Shown here one piece after another: positions 14,282 through 20,827 of a stretch of DNA of 24,494 nt. The notes below the pieces were generated by a model. That model was not told the origin of the DNA. It was given only the letters and a program-made list of their open reading frames with translations, and searched no databases. Numbering within the stretch: position 1 is the stretch's first letter; the number at the start of each line of letters is the position of its first letter. Source of the DNA: Methanosarcinales archaeon. GTDB lineage: Archaea; Halobacteriota; Methanosarcinia; Methanosarcinales; Methanogasteraceae. The stretch is from NCBI GenBank assembly GCA_030672605.1, contig DAOVGE010000215.1, forward strand, positions 1 through 24,494, in the 5' to 3' direction. A program made the position numbers and the translations under genes.

Positions 14282-15156
14282 GGTTGCGATCGTATCTTCT
14301 GCACCAGATTCCGCAATGCATCCGCAACCTCATAGCCTGATGCCGCCCAGTGCACAACCACACCATCGACGCCATCGATCTCAACAAGCCCGGCACGCTC
14401 TGACTGGCAGCACCGTGCAATGAACGGCTTTGTGATCGGATATAATCCGCTGGTCTGCGAGCAGATATTGATGAATTTGTAGTGGAGGTTCGGGAACCGC
14501 TGATCAAGGATCATCTTTGAGATGTCGCACCCGATCAGGGTTGCGGGCTCTGTTATCTCCTCGCTGTCAAGGTATCTCCCGGAGAGCCCCGATGTGAAAC
14601 ATGGGAATACAGCGTCCTCGCCCTCGAACTGTCTCAGGTCCAGAATGTTGTGCGTAAATACAACGCCGAGTTCTCCGAGCAGACAGTCGCTTAGCTCTCC
14701 GACCATGTATGTGAGCCAGCCCGGAACAGGTGGCACCACGTCGATCACGTCGATCTCGATTAGCTCGCTTATGTCTGGTCTGTGCACGAATGTGAGATGC
14801 TGATCCACACTCTTGAATATGATCGTGTTTACAGTGTCAGTCTCGTATTCGCGGGCTATTTTCACAAGCCGAGTCCGGTTGTGCATATTCACAAGTTCGT
14901 CGTGTTGCGCGACTTCATCTCCTGATGCTATCTGTGTTAACGATGTCACATTCCAAAACAATCCCTCTCCTTTGCTTGTTACGGCGTAGACCGCGCAGCC
15001 GTCGGATGCAAAGATGATCAAGTACTCTGAGAGGAAGTACATCTCGGACTCCGCGTTCCGGATGGTCTTGCGACGCAGAAGTTCATCGTGCGCAACGGAC
15101 AGCGTTTCATCGGTGCGGATCACGCCGACAGCTTTGTATTCGGGTGGGAAGATCAT
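14278..15156 (-). CDS. Conserved-looking uncharacterised protein upstream of the AK6 kinase
   Basis: A 292-residue soluble protein with no recognised motif. It begins MIFPPEYKAVGVIRTDETL, has several long hydrophobic beta-like strands, and contains PPVPGWLTYMVGELSDCLLG near the middle. Cysteines are scattered (about six), including a CC pair, without a clear metal-binding spacing. No signal peptide or membrane helix is seen. Composition matches the housekeeping genes and differs from the AT-rich cassette just upstream. AAGG lies 8 nt before the ATG. The ATGA overlap with the AK6 kinase gene points to a linked function. I believe it is a euryarchaeal family of unknown function; I cannot give its name with confidence. 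Confidence 0.85.
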   Translation of the reverse strand: MIFPPEYKAVGVIRTDETLSVAHDELLRRKTIRNAESEMYFLSEYLIIFASDGCAVYAVTSKGEGLFWNVTSLTQIASGDEVAQHDELVNMHNRTRLVKIAREYETDTVNTIIFKSVDQHLTFVHRPDISELIEIDVIDVVPPVPGWLTYMVGELSDCLLGELGVVFTHNILDLRQFEGEDAVFPCFTSGLSGRYLDSEEITEPATLIGCDISKMILDQRFPNLHYKFINICSQTSGLYPITKPFIARCCQSERAGLVEIDGVDGVVVHWAASGYEVADALRNLVQKIRSQP

Positions 15157-15169
15157 GAGAAAGCCTTCA

Positions 15170-15640
15170 TTATTTTAATTGTGATATTATATCTAAAAAG
15201 GAATCCCCACATTTTTTAGTGATTATGCGACGTCTCTCGCTTCCAAATTGTATTTTTGCGTCCCTTATCATCGCATGTTTGGAAGCGCGACCCCATCCTT
15301 TTGCTAAGACAATCGGATAAAATTCAGACGTATTGCATGTATCAGGACATTCCTCCAAAATCTTCAAGGCGATTTCAGACCCATTCGTAAGTTTTTCTTT
15401 GATGTCACTTGCATCTATATGTTTACTTTTTAATTCAACAATTCCGATAAGTAGGGTATTATCATAATTTACAAAAATGATACAGTCACAGATTTTACGA
15501 TCGTTGCAAATCTTTTCGCCTTTTATTATACTATGTTCATACGATGCATTAAGCTTGAGTTTACAGCCCGTGCCTTTCTCTGAACACCGTTCTATCTTTT
15601 TATCAGCAAATTTGATATTGATGCAGTCGATAACAGACAT
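15170..15640 (-). CDS. Small PD-(D/E)xK-like protein, partner of second ATPase
   Basis: A 156-residue soluble protein. Asp52 in ICDCIIFVNYD is followed by a turn and then GIVELKSKH with Glu69-x-Lys71. This is the D - ExK spacing of PD-(D/E)xK nuclease-like folds, parallel to the smaller gene of the first cassette (Asp81, Glu98-x-Lys100). A basic segment (SERRRIITKK) lies near the C-terminus. There are nine cysteines, unusually many, but they are not in zinc-ribbon spacing. The frame is open back to a GTG at 15658, but AAGGAG 5 nt before ATG 15640 sets the start. The gene follows the ATPase stop by 14 nt. It is the most AT-rich coding stretch seen here (sampled lines near 23-35% GC). Nuclease activity is inferred. 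Confidence 0.72.
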   Translation of the reverse strand: MSVIDCINIKFADKKIERCSEKGTGCKLKLNASYEHSIIKGEKICNDRKICDCIIFVNYDNTLLIGIVELKSKHIDASDIKEKLTNGSEIALKILEECPDTCNTSEFYPIVLAKGWGRASKHAMIRDAKIQFGSERRRIITKKCGDSFLDIISQLK

Positions 15641-15645
15641 GAGAA

Positions 15646-15651
15646 CTCCTT
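15646..15651 (-). promoter_or_regulatory. Ribosome binding site deciding the start of the second nuclease-like gene
   Basis: AAGGAG on the minus strand lies 5 nt before ATG 15640 and just after the ATPase stop. It rules out the in-frame GTG at 15658 as the main start. Confidence 0.7.
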
Positions 15652-15654
15652 GTG

Positions 15655-17169
15655 TCACATATCTCCATCTAAATCCCTTTCAAGTCTTATTATCTCATCA
15701 TAGAGAACTTCATGGACTTTAAGAAATTCTTCCTGTGATATGCCGTCTTCTTCTGTTATCTCGACTTCTGCTATCCTGCTCCCAATTCCAGCTTTATCAA
15801 GGTTGAATACATAAGCAGCAAGTTCATCACGTTCCAGATAGTCATCTTCGGCATAACCATACTTTTCAGCACGTTTTTTCGGTTCGATTTTACTGAGCAT
15901 GATGAAATTGCTCAACTGCTCCAGCAGGTACTCGCTATGGGTGGTGATTAGTATATAAACACCGTTTCTGATCAGTCTGACCAAATATTTCGCCAGTATG
16001 CGCTGATTTGCTGGATGCAGGTGTGCTTCAGGCTCTTCGATTGCCAGGATGCTTCCGGGCTCGATTACATACTTTAGATATAAAAACAACGGCGCCAGTT
16101 CAGAGACGGTTGAGGATGCCCTATGCAACGGGATTTCAGTATCAAGATAGTTATACCGGATTTCTGGATAGGGGTGATCGTCCAGTATCCGGACGACAAT
16201 CTCTCCTTTGATCAATTCATCTTCAAATTCTTTGGCAAGTGGATAAAAAGTTCCTTCTCTTTCGGGTATCTCGATGATAGATGCTATGAAATCAGATACG
16301 ACGCCCGGGAATGTAGGAATTTCACTGAATTTTTCTATGCCAGCAAGCGGGGCGTTTCTCATCATGCTTGCAGTGAGTGCTTTGTGACCCTGAAGTATAC
16401 CTGATCGGGCTGCAGGGAGGTAATAGCACGGTGTAGCAGCTTTTTTAAGTATATTGGAACCACAAATTTCAATAATCGCACCCATCAAACGAGGCGCTCC
16501 ATCTTCCTTCCACCCACTATTTATCCGGATTAGATGTCCATCTCCTTCTTCACTTATTTTCATAAGCCCTATGTCCACATCATCAGTCAACTTAATTTTT
16601 ATTTTAATATCTGATTCAGGATATCTTTCGATTTTCAACTGTTGCCCCTCACAAGCCATACGAACGTCGTCGGAATCAAGATCAATCTTCAATGAAAACG
16701 CTCTTTTTCCGATTCTGATCAGTTCATTCAGTGGGCTGGCGTACGAACGCGAAATCTCCGTACTCAACCTCTGTTCATACAGTTTATCAAAAATCCTGGC
16801 ATTTATTTTATCCAATAGTGGTTTTGGAATTTCTAATTCACAACCCACCTCCAAGCCGTTAATCTGTTTTCCCAATGACGTCTGCTCATCCGCAAAATCC
16901 TTTCGGATCGTACGCAGTCCAAGATCTCGGAAGAGAAACAGTTCGCGTGGGTAACTGGGTGGCAGGTCTTTAAGCCAGATGGTCGGGATGTATGTTTCAT
17001 ATATCGAATGAATTAGCATCGCTGCATACGATTTTCCTGAATTGTTGGGTCCGACAAACAATGTAAGTGGTTTAAGTGAGATTTTGCCCTTGATTATCGG
17101 ACCGAAATCTTTAATCTCGATTTTCAGTCCGGTCTTTTCAGCGGTCCACATTCTTGATATGGTTGGCAT
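15655..17169 (-). CDS. OLD/ABC-type AAA ATPase of second two-gene cassette
   Basis: A 504-residue soluble ATPase built like the one at 3028-4413. Walker A is GPNNSGKS at 40-47, LPAARSG at 251-257 matches SAERTG, Walker B is LAIEEPE at 375-381 followed by AHLHPANQR, and the H-loop is ITTHSEY at 408-414. The tail ends in GISQEEFLKVHEVLYDEI, which aligns with GIEARSFDTTIEEMNRI in the first ATPase. Overall identity is otherwise low. There is no Toprim or HNH domain. ATG 17169 is used; a TTG at 17175 and an ATG at 17151 are also in frame, and none has a clear ribosome binding site. The cassette sits between dph2 (50 nt upstream) and the 292-residue gene, all on one strand. Composition is AT-richer than its neighbours. 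Confidence 0.84.
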   Translation of the reverse strand: MPTISRMWTAEKTGLKIEIKDFGPIIKGKISLKPLTLFVGPNNSGKSYAAMLIHSIYETYIPTIWLKDLPPSYPRELFLFRDLGLRTIRKDFADEQTSLGKQINGLEVGCELEIPKPLLDKINARIFDKLYEQRLSTEISRSYASPLNELIRIGKRAFSLKIDLDSDDVRMACEGQQLKIERYPESDIKIKIKLTDDVDIGLMKISEEGDGHLIRINSGWKEDGAPRLMGAIIEICGSNILKKAATPCYYLPAARSGILQGHKALTASMMRNAPLAGIEKFSEIPTFPGVVSDFIASIIEIPEREGTFYPLAKEFEDELIKGEIVVRILDDHPYPEIRYNYLDTEIPLHRASSTVSELAPLFLYLKYVIEPGSILAIEEPEAHLHPANQRILAKYLVRLIRNGVYILITTHSEYLLEQLSNFIMLSKIEPKKRAEKYGYAEDDYLERDELAAYVFNLDKAGIGSRIAEVEITEEDGISQEEFLKVHEVLYDEIIRLERDLDGDM

Positions 17170-17219
17170 AATCAATCACATATCATTTTTAGCCTGCAAT
17201 AAGTCTTGCGGACAGGACG

Positions 17220-18200
17220 TTACGCGATCTCATCAAAGACCAGATCCCCCCACCGCCGTTCCCCGATCGCGACCTCAAACTCAGGCGGTGTCAGAACCGG
17301 AACGCGAAAGATCGCAGTATTGTCGATTGCAATTCGCGGGCATGCCGTACTCACGAATACATCCACATCGAACGGCAAGAGCGCTTCTGGCGTGACCATG
17401 TCCGCAATCAGGATGTGTGCATCAAGACCGTGCTGCTCCGCCATCTCGCGTAGACCAAACGCGAGACTCTCCCGGAACTGACCGATCTTTGTGGAGACGA
17501 TGATTCCCACTGACTCTGCGTCAAGCGCCCGTTCGATTGCGGCGCACCGCTGGCGCAGCACCCTGTCAACATCAGGCTTCCTAATCTCGTTCATCGCCGG
17601 ATCAGCGATCCGGACCGGTTTGTGGGTGGCGAGCGCAACACCAAGTGCATGAAAGTCCCCTGTGCCGATGTACAGGTACTCATCGCAATCAGGTGTGGCA
17701 GAAGAGAAGTTGCATCCGAGAACGAGTCCGGGGTGGGCGATGCGTGCGTCACCGCGGCTGATTACGCCGGATATGCCGTGTTCTCTCAGGTACCGCTGAA
17801 CCTCTGGAAGTCTGTGCACGAATTGAGCCGTTGAGAGAAGCCCGACACGATCACCGATCATCCCGATTGCCTGTTCCATCACCGGGAGAAGATCGATTGT
17901 GGACTCAACCTCGATTGCAACGACGTTTTCCACTCGCAGGTTTGGTATCTCTGCATGCCCGAATTGAAACAGGAGATCCACTGACTCAAGGAGTCCGCAA
18001 TCGATGTCGCACGCACCAAAACAGGAGTTTGCAGATATCACAACCGTTGAACCGGTATGCTCTCTGATCTTCTCGGATATCTCAATTGCCATTCGTGCAA
18101 AACCAGACGGGAACTGAAGTCCGACGGTTCCGGCGCGTCTTCGTTTGATCGTATCCGCGATATAATTTAAGTTAAAATCATACATATCGCCGGGCATCAT
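17220..18200 (-). CDS. dph2: 2-(3-amino-3-carboxypropyl)histidine synthase Dph2
   Basis: Radical-SAM-like [4Fe-4S] enzyme that performs the first step of diphthamide synthesis on elongation factor 2, transferring the 3-amino-3-carboxypropyl group from S-adenosylmethionine. The 326 residues are within the archaeal range. The three cluster cysteines are Cys60 (SANSCFGACD), Cys163 (VLGCNFSS) and Cys287 (VSTACPRIAID), the same spacing as Cys59, Cys163 and Cys287 of Pyrococcus horikoshii Dph2. ATG codons at 18200, 18197 and 18185 are all possible starts; 18200 is used. It starts 3 nt after the zinc-ribbon protein's stop, so the two are co-transcribed. Confidence 0.95.
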   Translation of the reverse strand: MMPGDMYDFNLNYIADTIKRRRAGTVGLQFPSGFARMAIEISEKIREHTGSTVVISANSCFGACDIDCGLLESVDLLFQFGHAEIPNLRVENVVAIEVESTIDLLPVMEQAIGMIGDRVGLLSTAQFVHRLPEVQRYLREHGISGVISRGDARIAHPGLVLGCNFSSATPDCDEYLYIGTGDFHALGVALATHKPVRIADPAMNEIRKPDVDRVLRQRCAAIERALDAESVGIIVSTKIGQFRESLAFGLREMAEQHGLDAHILIADMVTPEALLPFDVDVFVSTACPRIAIDNTAIFRVPVLTPPEFEVAIGERRWGDLVFDEIA

Positions 18201-18203
18201 CGA

Positions 18204-18713
18204 TCATATCTGCCTTGGCAGGAAATACTTCTTGATTGCGGTATCACATTTCGAGCATGTGATCATGAGCCAGTCGCCGACCATCTGCTGGTTGAAGTGC
18301 TCAAAGATCGATGCCCCGCATGCCGGGCATGAATAATACTCTTTGAAATAATAATTGTAAAATGTCGGATTTGCCTGCAACCATTCCAGAACAGCAAGCG
18401 TGCGTTCGAGATACCGCTGCTCTGGTCCTGCCGTCCCTCTGTCCATGGCAGTCTCGAGCCGTTCTTTGACATCTCTGAGATGTTGTTTCGATTTTTCCCG
18501 AATCCTCTTGTAATCTGTCACGTAGCCGATGGTATCTTTCAGATATTTTGAATACAACTCGCTTACGCCAGTTTCTTTACGCGTGATCGTTTTGAGGAAG
18601 TACTCGCTCATCAGATCCTCCATCAGATCGAAGCACTCGGTGCAGATGTCGTAATTCTCGTAATGCGTCGAGTCCAGTTCACCATGGCAGATGATGCACG
18701 TCTTTCGTTCCAT
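18204..18713 (-). CDS. Double zinc-ribbon protein of unknown function
   Basis: A 169-residue protein with four CxxC pairs: CIIC (6-9) and CTEC (24-27) at the N-terminus, and CPAC and CSKC near the C-terminus. Together they form two zinc ribbons or knuckles. Between them lies a charged, mostly helical region (about 30-125) likely to form a coiled coil or helical bundle. No catalytic motif is seen. Such architecture fits RNA, ribosome or protein binding. It lies 42 nt after the tubulin-like gene and 3 nt before dph2, so a role near translation or diphthamide synthesis is possible, but nothing in the sequence proves it. Confidence 0.83.
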   Translation of the reverse strand: MERKTCIICHGELDSTHYENYDICTECFDLMEDLMSEYFLKTITRKETGVSELYSKYLKDTIGYVTDYKRIREKSKQHLRDVKERLETAMDRGTAGPEQRYLERTLAVLEWLQANPTFYNYYFKEYYSCPACGASIFEHFNQQMVGDWLMITCSKCDTAIKKYFLPRQI

Positions 18714-18755
18714 GGGATTAGATAAAACTTGTACTCATTTAAAGCTTTCATTAGG

Positions 18756-19808
18756 TCATATCTCTCTGATCTCGCGCAGTCTTGGCAGATCCGCGTATGT
18801 AAAGAGCATGGTCAACGTGACAAGGCTTCGCATCCCCCTCTTCGTGAGAGAAATCCCGAGATTGTGCCCGTACGATGAGTTTTCCTTCTGAAACTCCTCT
18901 ATTGATCTCGTATCGATCGCATTTTCATCCTTCATGTACCACTGTGGTGCTCTGAGCAGTGCCACATTCTTCATGGCGCTCTTTGTGTCAACATCCATGG
19001 ACAGTTTCTCAACGGCGACACCGATCATGGTCGGAACGTCGATTGGCTTATGCCCGCCCACCGGGACGAAATACCGGGCCAGATCTTTTGAGAGGATGCT
19101 TGCGCGACCAAAGACGGAAAATCCACCTTCGGGAAGAGATATTGCAGAGATTATGTCTTTGATTCCGAGGCTTGACGCTGTTGCTATCTTTGGGTCAGAT
19201 CCTGAGAGAATGTCAGAAACGACTGCGGCAGCATACTGGTTGAATCGCGGATACAGGCTCTCCATGTTGTCGGTGTAAGCGATGCGCTGATTATCCAGCA
19301 GGATGAACGCGCTGGTGTACTTCATAAGGTTCTCAATTGCGTAACTTGTGTTCTGGTACTGCGCACGCATATCCGCACCACCCGGGGCTGGCAACACGCC
19401 AAGAACCATGAGCGGAATTCCAAGATCGTCCAGCGCGCGTGCGACTGCGGGCGATATTCCACACCCCACAGTCCCGCCAAAACCAAGAAAGATGACCGCG
19501 GAATCAATAGCATCCTCGCCCTTGCCCCCTCCGATCTTCTCATTCAGAACCTCTATTAATACTGCATCATGAGCGTCCATTGCGGATGCGGATGCGGCAG
19601 TGTCACTGAAATCCAATCTCCCCTCCACATCACTTCCCAACTGAAAGAGCCCTTTATCGGTGAGCGTGTACTGTTCCTTCTTTTTGATGTGCTTGAGTGC
19701 GGTCCTCGGGTTGATTGCGAGCTTCGGATTCTTTCCGACCCCCCGGTAACAGACCGCGTCGAGCAGCACACTTCCCGCGTTTCCTGTGCCGATCAGTAAG
19801 GCTGCCAT
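18756..19808 (-). CDS. Divergent tubulin/FtsZ-superfamily protein
   Basis: A 350-residue soluble protein with the FtsZ/tubulin N-terminal nucleotide-binding plan. T1-like loop LLIGTGNAGSVLLDAV is at 4-19. The G-box is LGFGGTVGCGISPAVARAL at 108-126; canonical FtsZ has GGGTGTG, so the threonine is displaced here. GVLPAPGG is at 137-144, and ILLDNQRIAY at 169-178 is equivalent to the guanine-contacting IPNDRL region of FtsZ, followed by the core helix NQYAAAVVSDI. The T7 region reads ASSLGIKDIIS and lacks the full NxDxxD, so GTP hydrolysis may be weak or different. It is not the main cell-division FtsZ. It is divergent from two exported membrane proteins with a shared 50-nt promoter region. Assignment to the superfamily is fairly secure, to a named family not. 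Confidence 0.83.
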   Translation of the reverse strand: MAALLIGTGNAGSVLLDAVCYRGVGKNPKLAINPRTALKHIKKKEQYTLTDKGLFQLGSDVEGRLDFSDTAASASAMDAHDAVLIEVLNEKIGGGKGEDAIDSAVIFLGFGGTVGCGISPAVARALDDLGIPLMVLGVLPAPGGADMRAQYQNTSYAIENLMKYTSAFILLDNQRIAYTDNMESLYPRFNQYAAAVVSDILSGSDPKIATASSLGIKDIISAISLPEGGFSVFGRASILSKDLARYFVPVGGHKPIDVPTMIGVAVEKLSMDVDTKSAMKNVALLRAPQWYMKDENAIDTRSIEEFQKENSSYGHNLGISLTKRGMRSLVTLTMLFTYADLPRLREIREI

Positions 19809-19829
19809 ACACTCGGATTAACCGCAACG

Positions 19830-19837
19830 CATATATG
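19830..19837. promoter_or_regulatory. Palindromic TATA box, probable shared bidirectional promoter
   Basis: CATATATG is its own reverse complement and lies exactly 21 nt from both divergent start codons (19808 on minus, 19859 on plus). The box centre is about 25 nt from each ATG. An archaeal TATA box normally centres near -27, so both transcripts would start at or very near the ATG, giving leaderless or very short leaders. GGTG at 19847-19850 would then serve little or no role. Confidence 0.6.
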
Positions 19838-19858
19838 ATTTTTCGTGGTGATTATATT

Positions 19859-20827
19859 ATGGTTCGAGTGATCAATCTGCTGGCGGCAATCCTTGTTCTC
19901 TCTGCACTCGTGATGCCGGCTCTCGCCGACGAGGCACTGAAGCGGGAACTGGTTGAGCAGGTGAGCGAGGTCAGGCTGCCCGTTCTTGCGCGGTATCAGG
20001 AACTCAGCCTCATGCACAAACAGATCCTGATCACGCTGCAGACCCTCCCTGAAGATCAGATCACAAAATCGACCAAGGAATGGACAAATATTGCGGCAGG
20101 GCCGAACGGAATCCTCATGAAGTTCGATGAGATCAATGATCTCGCATCAAAGGACGATTCACAGTCGCACAAGACTGCAATTGCTGATGCAATCGGACTG
20201 AAGGATGCCATAAGCTCTCTTGAAGGCTACAAACAGGCAAAAGATAATTTCATCACGTTTTATCCGGGAATTGCGCTGCAACATTTTTTTACGGATCAGG
20301 GGGGGTATTTTGAGACGCTGGCTGAGAACGAGACCGAGACACGCGTGGCGATTACGTACTACGAAGATGCGCTGAACGCATACAGGGGGGCAGAGGACAT
20401 CACAAAGACGACCTATCTCGATTTAAAGGTTAAGGAAATGCGGTCAGAGTACCTCTTTGACATGGAGACTGCAAATGAGTCGCGTACAATCGGCGAAACG
20501 AAATTCGAGGATGCCATATATGGTATCAATCACACCGGAAACCCGGTATATGTTGCAATTGGAATCCTCGCATCAAAGAAGTCGGAAAGGGAGCTTACGA
20601 CTGTTTATAGAATCTACACAAAACATGGCGACGAAAGGGCGCCGCAAATCGACGAGATGGTTGCTGAGACCGCCATCATCCATTCCGAACTCGTGAACGT
20701 CTTCCTGAAGTATGCAGCGGTCTCTGTTGCGCTCTTCATTACGCTGCTCGCGTATGTGCTCTCTCTGATCTTCAGATGGACCCATGCGGTCGAGGATACG
20801 CTGCTCGGAAATGAGGTGATCCGATGA
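19859..20827 (+). CDS. Exported single-pass membrane protein with helical ectodomain
   Basis: A 322-residue protein of no family I recognise. Residues 1-23 are a signal peptide (MVRVINLLAAILVLSALVMP, then ALA and DEA). The extracellular part (about 24-283) is charged and largely helical, with a few N-glycosylation sites (NET, NES, NHT). One membrane helix lies at about 285-306 (VSVALFITLLAYVLSLIF). A tail of about 16 residues (THAVEDTLLGNEVIR) faces the cytoplasm. The start ATG at 19859 is chosen because the signal peptide begins there; upstream in-frame codons would run into the divergent gene. The stop overlaps the next gene's start as ATGA, so the two are translated together, and the next protein has the same topology. 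Confidence 0.87.
   Translation: MVRVINLLAAILVLSALVMPALADEALKRELVEQVSEVRLPVLARYQELSLMHKQILITLQTLPEDQITKSTKEWTNIAAGPNGILMKFDEINDLASKDDSQSHKTAIADAIGLKDAISSLEGYKQAKDNFITFYPGIALQHFFTDQGGYFETLAENETETRVAITYYEDALNAYRGAEDITKTTYLDLKVKEMRSEYLFDMETANESRTIGETKFEDAIYGINHTGNPVYVAIGILASKKSERELTTVYRIYTKHGDERAPQIDEMVAETAIIHSELVNVFLKYAAVSVALFITLLAYVLSLIFRWTHAVEDTLLGNEVIR

Noticed and set aside
15170..15640. Zinc-finger or HNH nuclease assignment for the cysteine-rich small protein
   Set aside because: Nine cysteines but no CxxC pairs in ribbon spacing and no HNH; the D...ExK pattern fits better.
16454..16954. 166-codon plus-strand frame
   Set aside because: Antisense to the second ATPase; serine/isoleucine-rich shadow.
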